Positions 27,445-36,270 of a stretch of 64,000 nucleotides of DNA are shown here, one piece after another. This stretch comes from Shimia thalassica. GTDB lineage: Bacteria > Pseudomonadota > Alphaproteobacteria > Rhodobacterales > Rhodobacteraceae. The stretch lies in contig NZ_CYTW01000001.1 of assembly GCF_001458215.1 (NCBI RefSeq), positions 1,364,001 through 1,428,000 of the forward strand, written 5' to 3'. Position numbers and translations under genes: made by a program. Positions within the stretch are counted from its first letter, which is position 1. Each line of letters begins with the position of its first letter. The notes under the pieces are model-generated. The model searched no databases and had not been told where the DNA came from. It worked only from the letters and a program-made list of their open reading frames with translations.

Positions 27445-27656
27445 CACCAAGTTTACCAGCCTGTTAGCCTTGTGTCTCTTGGGCATTATAGGCCAGTAAG
27501 TGCCTCTCGGTCCAAGCGCCAAAGCGATTGATGCGCGCACTGTGACATGGTCACGTGACTTGATTGATAGTCAAAACGGTTGCATCGTGCCCTATCGGGC
27601 GCACGACCCAAAACAGCCTGCGACGTTTTTGAAGAAATTTATTGGAGGGCAGCGGT

Positions 27657-28928
27657 ATGGCTGGGTACGCCTATACAAACGTTTATTCATTGGAAAACAT
27701 CCGTCTCGGCTATAGCGCGGACCTGTTGGTGAAAACATCCGGGCACGGAACCGGCGGGAGCATTCGCGAGATACCGGCGGACCGTCAGTCAAACTTTTTG
27801 GCCGTAGGTGAGACGCTGCTTTGGGATGGTACATCGATCCTGTTCTTTAACGACGACGTGAATGTGCGCTTTGCAGGATTTGCCGGTGGGTCTGGTGGTA
27901 TCGTTGTAACGACAGCGCGCGACGAAGGCTCTTATGGGTCGGCCTACCTTCTAACACCCTTGGAATTCGCGGCAGGAGATGAGGTCGAAGTCTATGCCTC
28001 TGACCGCGATTGGTTTGGCCCTGCCATTCTGGAGGCCGGCACAACCGGTGACGACCTGATCTTTGGCAGCACGGGATTTGACACGCTCTCTGGCGACGCG
28101 GGCGCAGATACCATCGAGGGCAATGACGGCAATGATAGCCTCTCGGGGGGCGCGGGGGATGACAGCCTGTCCGGCGGTGCCGGAGAAGATACGATCTGGG
28201 GCAACGAAGGTTCGGATACGTTATTGGGCGGTGATGATAGCGACACGGTTTACGGCAATGACGGCAACGATCGAATTGACGGGGGCGACGGCAACGACAG
28301 CCTGTTCGGGGGCAATGGCTCTGATACGATCATCGGTGGCGAAGGCGACGACACGATCCAAGCCGGCGAAGATGCACAGGACCGGCGGGATGTGGTCTAT
28401 GGCGGCGCTGGCAACGACTCGATCGACGGCGGATACGGCAATGACGAGCTGCGCGGGGACGCGGGCCATGATACCATTGCTGGTGGCTTTGGCGCTGACA
28501 CCGTTATCGGAGGGGCAGGGGATGACACCCTGACCGGCAGCGCCTTCGCCGATCAGATTTTTGGCGGGGCTGGCGATGATTTTTTGAACGGCGGCTTCGG
28601 GCACGACCTGTTGAATGGCGGTGACGGAGCGGATCGCTTTTTCCATATTGGTATTTCGGATCACGGCTCGGACTGGGTACAGGATTATTCTGCGGCCAGC
28701 GGCGACATCCTGCAGTTTGGAATTGCAACGGCGACGGCAGATCAGTTCCAGATCAATACCGGTCACACCTCTACTCCGGCAGGGGAACGCTCCGGTGACA
28801 ATATGATTGAAGAGGCCTTTGTGGTGTATCGCCCCACAGGACAAATCATGTGGGCCCTGGTTGACGGGGCGGGCCAAACATCGATCAACCTGCAAATCGG
28901 ATCTGATGTGTTTGATTTGATGTTATAA
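27657..28928 (+). CDS. RTX exoprotein P4 with family tail
   Basis: This 423-residue protein starts at the ATG at 27657 after the Shine-Dalgarno GGAGGGC. Residues 1-125 form an unrecognised domain beginning MAGYAYTNVYSLENIRLGYS. It is Gly-rich and beta-like, with no signal peptide, as expected for type I substrates. Residues 126-240 are RTX repeats (GGAGDDSLSGGAGEDTIWG type), and residues 241-423 are the shared tail, with small changes such as QDRRDVV for DDLRDVI and FVVYRPTG for FVIYRPTG. It ends FDLML like P6, unlike the FDLLA of the others. It is a single-gene unit between the HlyD pair and the aggregation-factor-like gene. Confidence 0.9.
   Translation: MAGYAYTNVYSLENIRLGYSADLLVKTSGHGTGGSIREIPADRQSNFLAVGETLLWDGTSILFFNDDVNVRFAGFAGGSGGIVVTTARDEGSYGSAYLLTPLEFAAGDEVEVYASDRDWFGPAILEAGTTGDDLIFGSTGFDTLSGDAGADTIEGNDGNDSLSGGAGDDSLSGGAGEDTIWGNEGSDTLLGGDDSDTVYGNDGNDRIDGGDGNDSLFGGNGSDTIIGGEGDDTIQAGEDAQDRRDVVYGGAGNDSIDGGYGNDELRGDAGHDTIAGGFGADTVIGGAGDDTLTGSAFADQIFGGAGDDFLNGGFGHDLLNGGDGADRFFHIGISDHGSDWVQDYSAASGDILQFGIATATADQFQINTGHTSTPAGERSGDNMIEEAFVVYRPTGQIMWALVDGAGQTSINLQIGSDVFDLML
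28377..28928 (+). other. Shared 183-residue C-terminal tail (P4 copy)
   Basis: This is a gapless homologue of the other tails. It ends FDLML and has GERSGDNMIEEAFVVYRPTG at the core. Confidence 0.85.
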
Positions 28929-29032
28929 ACGCATAATTATCAAACCGCATTCAATTCACGTGAGGGTGCCGAAACGGTTTGGGTTTGGCCACGCCTTTTC
29001 ACGTGGTCAGAGACGTCGAGACGCCGCAAGGC

Positions 29033-29065
29033 GACACGCAACAAAGATGGACTGGGTTGCGTGTC
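29033..29065 (-). terminator. Inverted repeat, possible terminator of the aggregation-factor-like gene
   Basis: A perfect 10-bp inverted repeat (GACACGCAAC / GTTGCGTGTC) with a 13-base loop lies 10 bp past the stop of the minus-strand gene. It lacks a T-run. Confidence 0.45.
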
Positions 29066-29074
29066 TTCGGGCGC

Positions 29075-29578
29075 TTAGGACATGCAGTCACCCGTTTTGA
29101 CGGTGACCTTGGGGGTATCCCCGATCACTGCGGAATAGTTGTTGGCACCGACCTTCGCGGAAACGGTGGCCCCTTTCATTTCACTGCGCGACACGGTGAT
29201 TTCACGCGCGCCCGCCGTATCGTCCACATCGATTGTGAACGCGACAGAGCCGTTCTGATCCAGGTTTTCCAACTGCAATGACACGACCTGATCGCCGTCT
29301 TTCACGTTCGGCAACTGAACCATATGGTCGCCGCCAAGCACCACTTCAAACGGCTGGAACACTTCAACGCCCGAGCCCGCGCCCGTCACATCGAAAATCA
29401 GCCCACCCTGAGATCCGGTTAAATCAATCGTGACCATGGCAGCATCAATCGGGCAGTTTCCGGTGTTGGTCACAACGAAACGGTCTTTCGGGGCGCCTTC
29501 AACGAATTCTACGTGCAAATCTGCCAAGCTGGGCGAAGCGAGCAAACAGGCGGCGGTCAGAAGGGGGAGGATTTTCAT
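29075..29578 (-). CDS. Exported aggregation-factor-core-like protein
   Basis: This 167-residue protein starts at the ATG at 29578, behind AGGGGGAGG and directly on a signal peptide (MKILPLLTAACLLASPSLA). The mature part is beta-rich: VEFVEGAPKDRFVVTNTGNC, then DLTGSQGGLIFDVTGAGSGV and FTIDVDDTAGAREITVSRSE. It resembles roseobacter proteins annotated as aggregation factor core, and one cysteine near each end could form a disulfide. Its biochemical role is unproven; periplasmic or extracellular location is likely. It lies 83 bp downstream of the fasciclin gene on the same strand, with no terminator seen between them, so the two may be co-transcribed. Confidence 0.65.
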   Translation of the reverse strand: MKILPLLTAACLLASPSLADLHVEFVEGAPKDRFVVTNTGNCPIDAAMVTIDLTGSQGGLIFDVTGAGSGVEVFQPFEVVLGGDHMVQLPNVKDGDQVVSLQLENLDQNGSVAFTIDVDDTAGAREITVSRSEMKGATVSAKVGANNYSAVIGDTPKVTVKTGDCMS

Positions 29579-29661
29579 CAGAGGTGTCTCTTTCAAGTGT
29601 GGGGGGCGTTGTCCTGATATAGGCACCGTCACGGGACGGACGGCGCCCAAAGGATTTTGGG

Positions 29662-30147
29662 TCAGTTCGGCAGGATCACTGCGTCGATCACATGGATGAC
29701 GCCATTTGATGCCTTGATGTCTGCGGTGATGACGTTTGCGCCATTAACGGTAACGCCGCCCTCGGTCATGATTTTTACATCACTGCCCTGAACGGTTGGG
29801 GCCATCATGTTGTTGCTCAGATCGCCGCTCATCACTTTGCCAGCCACCACGTGGTAGGTCAGGATCGATACAAGCTGATCTTTGTTTTCGGGCATCAAGA
29901 GGGACGCAACGGTGCCTTCGGGCAGGGCTGCAAAGGCCTCATCGGTCGGGGCGAATACGGTGAAAGGGCCTTCGCCTTTCAGGGTGTCCACCAAACCGGC
30001 AGCTTGAACTGCGGCGACGAGCGTGGAAAAGGACCCCGCTCCAACGGCGGTATCCACGATATCTTTCGAGTGACCATCTGCGAATGCAACGGTCGCGGAT
30101 GCGAGGGCTGCGACGGATGTCAGGGCCAGAAAAGTACGACGGATCAT
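29662..30147 (-). CDS. Fasciclin (FAS1) domain exported protein
   Basis: This 161-residue protein starts at the ATG at 30147 with Shine-Dalgarno GGAGAG. The signal peptide [20 protein letters not shown] runs to about AFA at residue 23. One FAS1 domain fills the rest and shows both conserved blocks: [15 protein letters not shown] (H1 region) and the C-terminal [13 protein letters not shown], with [10 protein letters not shown] between. FAS1 domains mediate weak cell-surface or matrix adhesion. It lies just upstream of the aggregation-factor-like gene and is flanked by RTX genes. Confidence 0.92.
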   Translation of the reverse strand: MIRRTFLALTSVAALASATVAFADGHSKDIVDTAVGAGSFSTLVAAVQAAGLVDTLKGEGPFTVFAPTDEAFAALPEGTVASLLMPENKDQLVSILTYHVVAGKVMSGDLSNNMMAPTVQGSDVKIMTEGGVTVNGANVITADIKASNGVIHVIDAVILPN

Positions 30148-30422
30148 AAAGTCTCTCCATGTTATCAAACCCAGCTCGGTGCTGGTGAAAGAGAGTACGC
30201 GGAGTGTTTGGGATCGGATCACATAAGAAAGTCCGGACCGTCTGAATTGTCTGGAAATTTGGTTTGAATGTCAAAAAATATAAATGAAAACAAAGGTTTT
30301 GACGCGCGATGAACTAAACGTGATCATGCGTAAATGGTCGTTCATTCAACAAGTACAAGGTCGCACCCCCCCGCCTTAACCGGCAAGGGAGCACTGTGTT
30401 TTCTGGTTCTTTCAACGTGGAT

Positions 30423-31337
30423 CTAGGCGGCCTCCACTGCAATCCGAGCCATTTCAAGGATGGCCTCGCGAGAGTTGGCAACAGCAATAAAGCGGGCGTT
30501 GTGACAGAATTTTGCGCCTTTTACGCCAGAGGCCTCTTCCAGTGCGGCGTCTGTCAGTCCTGCCCAGCTTTCCGGAAGGTCTGCACGTTGATCAAAGGTG
30601 TCACCGGACAGTTTTATCCCGTTCAGCGTCCAGTCCTTGCCGCGTGGATTGACGACAAACAGCATGTGATCTGCGCCCGCTTTCTCAAGCGCCGAGCGAT
30701 AGGGCATTCCCATAGGAAGCTCGAGAATAGGAGAGGTACCCGCTTTGGCGATGGCCTCTAAAACGAGGGTTTGCGAGCGCGCCTTTGCGGCAAGGTTGCG
30801 AATGAAGGCTTCGACAAAGGCCCGCGCAATCGGCAACGCCGCGAAAAAGGCGTCATCATCGGCGGTGGGGGATGTATCGTCAAACACCGGCTTCAGGCTT
30901 CCCAACAAAGACGGCAGGGTCAGGACGGAAAGCTCTCCTGCCACCGACGGGTCGATGGCGCCATTGTCCAGAAGATCGATCGGCAGGACGAACTTTTTGT
31001 CAAACGTCGTGTGGATGGTCTCGATATCATCGGCCGGCACGTCCAGCGCCGCGAGATACGCCGCGCCATAGTGTTTCCAGACCAGACCAAACGAGCTGTA
31101 GGGTTGCTCGTCTTCGCGCAATGGGCTTGGGCGCTGGTGATGATCGAAAATCTGTGCTTCGACATCGTAATCGCCGCCAACATCATAGATGATCTTGTTC
31201 GCTGCCGGTGTCAGCATCTCGCGATCGCGTGACCGGCGCAGGTCGGCTTGCGGATAAAGATGTGTGAGAATGACGGACGACAACAGTTCATCCGCATGAA
31301 AGCCGCCAGAATGGGTCACAAGTAGGTCGATTGTCAT
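30423..31337 (-). CDS. MYG1-family protein (DHH-type phosphoesterase/exonuclease)
   Basis: This 304-residue protein belongs to the MYG1/UPF0160 family. It opens with VTHSGGFHADELLSSVIL, the first metal-binding block, and has IFDHHQRPSP, a DHH motif, near residue 67. Eukaryotic MYG1 is an exonuclease acting on RNA; bacterial members are cytosolic and little studied. The length and both catalytic blocks are intact. It is a single gene with no signal peptide, divergent from an exported hydrolase, and has no obvious link to the exoproteins. Confidence 0.9.
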   Translation of the reverse strand: MTIDLLVTHSGGFHADELLSSVILTHLYPQADLRRSRDREMLTPAANKIIYDVGGDYDVEAQIFDHHQRPSPLREDEQPYSSFGLVWKHYGAAYLAALDVPADDIETIHTTFDKKFVLPIDLLDNGAIDPSVAGELSVLTLPSLLGSLKPVFDDTSPTADDDAFFAALPIARAFVEAFIRNLAAKARSQTLVLEAIAKAGTSPILELPMGMPYRSALEKAGADHMLFVVNPRGKDWTLNGIKLSGDTFDQRADLPESWAGLTDAALEEASGVKGAKFCHNARFIAVANSREAILEMARIAVEAA

Positions 31338-31697
31338 TGGAGGCTCCGAGAGTGTTGTGGAATGAGGGGGGCGGCTGTTCTGGCCGCTGATTTATGGGTC
31401 GAGCGCTGTCTTTTCAGTGTCGGGCGGTCAGATCAACAGTTTTATCTCTGAAACACTCTGGCGAGCGCCAGAAAAGTGCTGCGTCTGACGATTTGAGCAC
31501 CTCAGCGTGGAATGCTGGCAAAGGGGTAGACCCCTGTATTTTGTCATGAAGTCCACACAAGCATGCACAATAACGGTGCTGTCGGGCCTCTTCTGTTTCG
31601 AGCGGCGACAGCGGTTTTCGTGCCCCAACGTCACATCACGAATACTTGCCCTGTCACATTGGCTCGCTACGGTAAAAGGCACAACGGGAGAGAAAAC
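31338..31697. promoter_or_regulatory. Divergent intergenic region, MYG1 gene / alpha-beta hydrolase
   Basis: This 360-bp region has no supported gene. It contains a 16-bp palindrome TCTGGCGAGCGCCAGA (31457-31472) and a shorter one, GGGGTAGACCCC, around 31527-31538. Either could be an operator or part of an RNA hairpin. Confidence 0.35.
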
Positions 31698-33014
31698 ATG
31701 ACACAACGCGCAATAACGACGATGCCGCTTGCCCTTGCTTTGGGTATGACGGGGAGTGTTCTGATGGCGGACAATCCGATTGATACGCAACTGCCCAATG
31801 CACCTGAACTGGCCGCTTATGGAGAGATGGCCGTCGGTGTGCGACAGCTTGAACTGGTCAACCCCGGACAGGTCGAAATCCTGTCGATTGACCCAACAGC
31901 GGACAAGCCCGAAACACTGCCAACGTATGACCGGCCCTTAACGGTGGAAATGTGGTATCCGGCCCAAGCGGGCGCGGCGGGCGACACCACAATGAAAGCG
32001 TTTTTGCGGGACGGAACCACCGAAGTCACGTTGACGGGCCGTGCGGTGCGTGACGCGGCACCCGCCGGAGAAGGGTATCCATTGGTTCTGATAAGCCACG
32101 GGTATCCCGGCAACCGTTTCCTGTTGTCGCATCTTGCGGAAAACATTGCTTCAAAAGGGTATGTGGTTGCCTCGATTGATCACACGGACAGCACCTATCG
32201 CACGCAGGCCGCCTTTGGGTCGACCTTGGTCAACCGGTCCCTCGATCAGTTGTTTGTACTAGAAGCGATGGCGCAGATAGCCGGTGCGGGCGGTGACTTT
32301 GCAGGCCTGTATGATGCAGAGAACACCGGATTGATCGGCTATTCCATGGGTGGCTATGGCGCAATCATTACCGCGGGTGGGGGCGTAACCGCTGCTTCTG
32401 TGGCGTATCCGTGGGGTGGGCCGCATGGCACGCTGGCAATCCATCAGGCCGGCAGCGACACCCACAACGCCCTGCCAGATGCGCGGATCAAAACTGCCGT
32501 GGCCTTTGGACCTTGGGGTATGAACGCAGGATTCTGGGACGCAGAGGGGCTGGCCGGTATCCAGATTCCGATGATGTTTATCGCAGGATCTGAGGACGAC
32601 ACGTCTCTTTATGAAAATGGTGTACGGGCAATATGGGAAAACGCTTCGGACATGCCACATGCTTTGTTGACCTATGTGAATGGCGGGCACAACTCTGGCG
32701 CCCCCATGCCAGCCCCGGCCGAGAGCTTTTATTTTAATGAAAGTAAAGGCTTTGACATCTCAGAGCACTATTCCGATCCGGTTTGGGACACGGTGCGCAT
32801 GAACAACATTGCACAGCACTTTGTCACGGCATGGCTGGATGATCACCTGAAAGGTGACGCGGACAAAGCGGCTTATCTTGATCTGGTCGAGGACAGCAAT
32901 GCTGGTGTCTGGTCCATGAACGAAGACGGAACCGAGAAAGAAGACCACACCTATTGGAAAGGGTTTCGTCAGGGAACCGCCAAGGGTTTGAAGTATGAGG
33001 TGAAGGGCAAGTAA
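31698..33014 (+). CDS. Exported alpha/beta hydrolase (PAF-acetylhydrolase/dienelactone-hydrolase-like)
   Basis: This 438-residue protein starts at the ATG at 31698 after GGGAGAG. A signal peptide covers about residues 1-24. The hydrolase fold is shown by the oxyanion strand YPLVLISHGYPGNR, the nucleophile elbow GYSMGG (Ser216), an acid candidate in FIAGSEDDTS and a catalytic His in YVNGGHNSG. The TVEMWYPAQ strand near residue 85 is typical of the PAF-acetylhydrolase-like group. Substrate unknown, probably an ester or lactone in the periplasm. It is monocistronic, with its own terminator. Confidence 0.85.
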   Translation: MTQRAITTMPLALALGMTGSVLMADNPIDTQLPNAPELAAYGEMAVGVRQLELVNPGQVEILSIDPTADKPETLPTYDRPLTVEMWYPAQAGAAGDTTMKAFLRDGTTEVTLTGRAVRDAAPAGEGYPLVLISHGYPGNRFLLSHLAENIASKGYVVASIDHTDSTYRTQAAFGSTLVNRSLDQLFVLEAMAQIAGAGGDFAGLYDAENTGLIGYSMGGYGAIITAGGGVTAASVAYPWGGPHGTLAIHQAGSDTHNALPDARIKTAVAFGPWGMNAGFWDAEGLAGIQIPMMFIAGSEDDTSLYENGVRAIWENASDMPHALLTYVNGGHNSGAPMPAPAESFYFNESKGFDISEHYSDPVWDTVRMNNIAQHFVTAWLDDHLKGDADKAAYLDLVEDSNAGVWSMNEDGTEKEDHTYWKGFRQGTAKGLKYEVKGK

Positions 33015-33040
33015 CGTCGCTCAAAGAACAACGTGTTTAG

Positions 33041-33073
33041 GGGCGCTCTGGCCATGGGTCAGGGCGCTTTTTT
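33041..33073 (+). terminator. Rho-independent terminator
   Basis: The hairpin GGCGCTCTGGCC / GGTCAGGGCGC with a 3-base loop (ATG) is followed by TTTTTT. It lies 26 bp after the hydrolase stop. Confidence 0.85.
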
Positions 33074-33315
33074 GTGCCCTCGCACGGGGCTTTGGGCCTG
33101 CACTCAAACAATGCGCAATAAGAAAGAGATGGGGACAGCCGTTTTTCTGTGCTTGGGGCCTGTTCGGTCTGGGCGATCACGTAACGTTGACCGGCTTTGG
33201 TGAATCCGGACCCCGCCAGTACTCGAAATCCTGAATTGACCTGCTACACTTGTCACCAGACCTGTTGGTCCCGAACCAGCGTACCATGTCAGGATTTCCA
33301 AGGAAGGAGAGCCGA

Positions 33316-33804
33316 ATGCCCGAGAATTTATTCAACCGTCGATCGTTTCTCACCATTGGAGGGGCCTCTGTCGCGACTGTCGGGTCGGGGTTGCTTGTTC
33401 CTGCCCGCGCGAAAGGGCTTGATCCAACCCCCACGATGCGTGGCGGTGCCAACAACTATCGTCCGGGCGCGCCGGTTGTTTCGCGGATCGGAGGCGGCGG
33501 ATTCTGGATGACAGGCACAGTGCGCCGTGCTGGAGACGGGGCGCCGCTTGGCGGACAACGTATCCAGATCTGGGCGCATACCACCGAGGGGCACGAGCGG
33601 GACAAACGCAGCCACGGCGCAACGTTGACCGATGCTTCGGGAGAGTTTCGTCTTGAGATGCCCCAGATCGTACCAGCCTTTGGTCAGGCGCACGGGCATC
33701 TGGCCTATGACAGCGGTGATTTCGAAACGGTATTTCTGCGCCCGGTGATGCGTAGTTCGAAAGACACCAGTTTGCGCGTGCATTTTGTTCTGAAGCCCGC
33801 CTGA
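33316..33804 (+). CDS. Tat-exported intradiol-dioxygenase-fold protein
   Basis: This 162-residue protein starts at the ATG at 33316 after GGAAGGAG. The twin-arginine signal NRRSFLTIGG (residues 7-16) is followed by a hydrophobic stretch ending in ARA. The mature part resembles intradiol ring-cleavage dioxygenases: TGTVRRAGDGAPLGGQRIQI, TLTDASGEFRLEMP, and an HGH pair (AHGHLAY) at the place of the family's HxH iron ligands. The two iron-binding tyrosines of true enzymes are not evident, and the protein is shorter than catalytic members. It may therefore bind metal differently or not be a dioxygenase. The stop is followed at once by a haem-binding membrane protein gene, suggesting a two-protein unit. 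Confidence 0.75.
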   Translation: MPENLFNRRSFLTIGGASVATVGSGLLVPARAKGLDPTPTMRGGANNYRPGAPVVSRIGGGGFWMTGTVRRAGDGAPLGGQRIQIWAHTTEGHERDKRSHGATLTDASGEFRLEMPQIVPAFGQAHGHLAYDSGDFETVFLRPVMRSSKDTSLRVHFVLKPA

Positions 33805-33823
33805 TGTGTACGCTTGTGGCGCG

Positions 33824-34429
33824 ATGAGCTTGACGGGAAAGATTGTCTTTTGGAGCGCTCTTTGCGCGGTTCTGATGGGGACGTTTTATGAAGCCGCGAC
33901 AAGCTCGTTGCTGGCTTGGCGCCAGCCCGTCTATATCGTGGCTGGTTTTGCAGGAATTGCGGCGATGGTGTTTTTGTTATGCCAGCCGCTGCTGATCAAA
34001 GGCTACGTTCCCGATTTGCCAAATGCGCAGGCCCGCAAGATACACCGCTGGTTTGGCGGCGGCCTTGTGGTGGCAATCGTTTTGCATGTTGCAGGCCTCT
34101 GGGTCACAAGCCCGCCTGATGTGGTTGACGCCCTTTTGTTCAGATCACCAACCCCGTTTTCGGTCTGGGGTGTGCTTGCTATGTGGGCTGTTTTTGCGGC
34201 GGCTTGTGTTGCCGTTCTACGCAGGCGGATCGGCCCGCGACTGTGGCGTGTTCTGCATATGATATTGGTCACGATCGTTGTTGGGGGCAGCGTTGTGCAT
34301 GCCATGCGCATTGAGGGCTCTATGGGTATGACCTCAAAAGTGATCCTTTGTGGTCTTGTTCTTGGCGCCCTGATCAAAACGCTGGTCGATTTTCGGGGCT
34401 GGCGTGTCATGCCGCGTCGCAGGCCCTGA
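33824..34429 (+). CDS. Ferric-reductase-like haem-b membrane protein
   Basis: About 201 residues, with roughly five or six hydrophobic helices. A GTG at 33806 in the same frame, 1 bp after the preceding stop, is the alternative start; neither has a clear ribosome binding site, which suggests translational coupling. Two helices each carry a His pair spaced 14 residues apart (HRWFGGGLVVAIVLH and HMILVTIVVGGSVVH), the pattern for two stacked b haems in ferric reductase/NOX/MsrQ-type proteins. There is no FAD/NAD domain, so electrons must come from elsewhere. By analogy with MsrPQ it may feed electrons to the Tat-exported neighbour; this is inference. Confidence 0.78.
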   Translation: MSLTGKIVFWSALCAVLMGTFYEAATSSLLAWRQPVYIVAGFAGIAAMVFLLCQPLLIKGYVPDLPNAQARKIHRWFGGGLVVAIVLHVAGLWVTSPPDVVDALLFRSPTPFSVWGVLAMWAVFAAACVAVLRRRIGPRLWRVLHMILVTIVVGGSVVHAMRIEGSMGMTSKVILCGLVLGALIKTLVDFRGWRVMPRRRP

Positions 34430-34680
34430 GGGCGCAAAGTACGCGACTTTGGGGGATGTGCATGCGCAAGGGGCGCGGTTTGGCACGTATTCTGCGCATC
34501 CGTCGGCAAGGTTTCTCTCAAATTGCTACGTTTACGTCGTAATCATCACTTTCCGGCCCGTGCCGCTTGCAGGGGAATTGGTAGAAACTATTTCTGGTTA
34601 TAGAATGTTCTTATCCACGCCGACTGGCGCTCTGTCAGGGTGCCAACACTTCGCACCCAGCGCCCTTCGGGAGATAACGC

Positions 34681-36171
34681 ATGATCCAGTTCCAAGACAC
34701 AATCGGGCTTGATGACAGCATCACCGGTTCCGAAGGCAACGATACCATTCTGGCCGGAGCGGGCGACGATACAATCCAGGCGTTGGGTGGCGCGGACAGT
34801 GTTGATGCGGGCGACGGTCATGACGTGATATCGGGCGGCGCAGGTGTCGATACGCTGATTGGCGGGGCTGGGAACGATGTTTTCACCTTTGAAGACGGCG
34901 AAACTGTTGGCGCGGGCGAAGTCTTTGAGGGCGGCTCTGGCACGGACACGTTGTTGCTCAGCTTTGGCACCACGTTTGATGGCCTTACGCTGGACGCTGG
35001 CGCGAGCGTAGAAGTGATTGACGGAAGTGACGGGGCTTTGTTCCTGTCCGGCACGGACGGGGACAACGTTTTTGACCTGAGCGGGGTGAGCCGTTTGACC
35101 GAAATCTATGACATCGATCTTGGCGGCGGCCATGACCGGTTTGTCGGGGGCGCTCTGGATGATCTCGTCTTTGGAGGCGCTGGCAACGACACGTTTTTTG
35201 GCGGTGACGGTGAAGACGAACTTTACGGTGATGGGGGCGATGACCTGTTCGTGGTTGACCAGACTGCGGTCGGTTACGGCGAAATCTATGACGGGGGCGA
35301 CGGTGTGGACACCCTTCGCGTTCTGTCCGGGACAACCTTCAAGGATCTTTTTGCACCGGGTGTCGAGGTCATTGATGCCACAGCGGACGGTTTCCTGTCT
35401 GGCACTGCAGGAGAAGACAATATCGAGCTGACCGATGTCACAAGCATGATCGGGTTCAGCAACATTGACCTTGGCCTTGGACACGACAGCTTTCGGGGCG
35501 GTGCGCTTAATGAGGCGGTCTATGGGCGCGATGGCGATGATCATATCCGTGGCGGTGATGGCAGCGATACATTGGTCGGAGACACGGGCGACGACACGCT
35601 GATCGGGGGCGAGAGCGAGGACGATCTGCGCGATGTCATCTATGCCGGTGCTGGCGCGGATTCTGTCGATGGCGGGTACGGCAATGACGAACTGCGCGGG
35701 GATGCGGGCGACGATACCATTGCTGGCGGCTTTGGTGCAGATACCGTGATTGGCGGTACAGGGCACGACAGGCTTACCGGAAGTGCCTTTGCCGACCAGA
35801 TGTTTGGAAGCGATGGCGACGACTTTGTGAATGGCGGCTTTGGGCATGATCTGCTGAACGGAGGTTCAGGGGCGGATCGGTTCTATCACATAGGGGTTGC
35901 CGATCACGGATCCGACTGGGTGCAGGATTACAACGCGGCAGACGGGGATATTCTTCAGTTCGGCATCACCTCTGCCACGGTCAGCCAGTTTCAGGTCAAC
36001 ACAACCCACACGTCAACGGCGGCCGGAGAACGTTCGGGTGACGATGCCATTGAAGAGGCCTTTGTGATCTATCGCCCGACAGGCCAGATCATGTGGGCGC
36101 TTGTTGACGGGGCAGGGCAGAGCCAGATCAACGTGCAGATCGGACAGAATGTGTTTGATCTGCTGGCGTAA
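34681..36171 (+). CDS. RTX exoprotein P5 with family tail and internal duplication
   Basis: This 496-residue protein starts at the ATG at 34681 after GGGAGAT. RTX-like repeats begin by residue 15, so there is no separate head domain. Residues about 60-310 hold two copies of a roughly 110-residue unit. Each has a VFTFEDGETVGAGEVFEGGS- or LFVVDQTAVGYGEIYDGGD-type start, then a VEVIDGSDGALFLSGT- or VEVIDATADGFLSGT-type core, then YDIDLGGGHDRF or SNIDLGLGHDSF. The shared tail fills residues 314-496 and ends FDLLA. It is a single-gene unit closed by a strong terminator shared with the BCCT gene. Confidence 0.9.
   Translation: MIQFQDTIGLDDSITGSEGNDTILAGAGDDTIQALGGADSVDAGDGHDVISGGAGVDTLIGGAGNDVFTFEDGETVGAGEVFEGGSGTDTLLLSFGTTFDGLTLDAGASVEVIDGSDGALFLSGTDGDNVFDLSGVSRLTEIYDIDLGGGHDRFVGGALDDLVFGGAGNDTFFGGDGEDELYGDGGDDLFVVDQTAVGYGEIYDGGDGVDTLRVLSGTTFKDLFAPGVEVIDATADGFLSGTAGEDNIELTDVTSMIGFSNIDLGLGHDSFRGGALNEAVYGRDGDDHIRGGDGSDTLVGDTGDDTLIGGESEDDLRDVIYAGAGADSVDGGYGNDELRGDAGDDTIAGGFGADTVIGGTGHDRLTGSAFADQMFGSDGDDFVNGGFGHDLLNGGSGADRFYHIGVADHGSDWVQDYNAADGDILQFGITSATVSQFQVNTTHTSTAAGERSGDDAIEEAFVIYRPTGQIMWALVDGAGQSQINVQIGQNVFDLLA
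35620..36171 (+). other. Shared 183-residue C-terminal tail (P5 copy)
   Basis: This is a gapless homologue of the other tails, from DDLRDVIYAG to FDLLA. Confidence 0.85.
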
Positions 36172-36215
36172 CCTGTCTCGAAATTGACGTTCGGCGGGTG
36201 ATTGATCAACCCAAA

Positions 36216-36244
36216 GAAAAAGGCGCCGCAAGCGGCGCCTTTTA
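36216..36244. terminator. Bidirectional rho-independent terminator
   Basis: GGCGCCGC AA GCGGCGCC is flanked by AAAAA and TTTTAT. It is shared by the convergent P5 (plus) and BCCT transporter (minus) genes. Confidence 0.9.
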
Positions 36245-36270
36245 TTCATTTAACGGGTTTTGACATGCCG

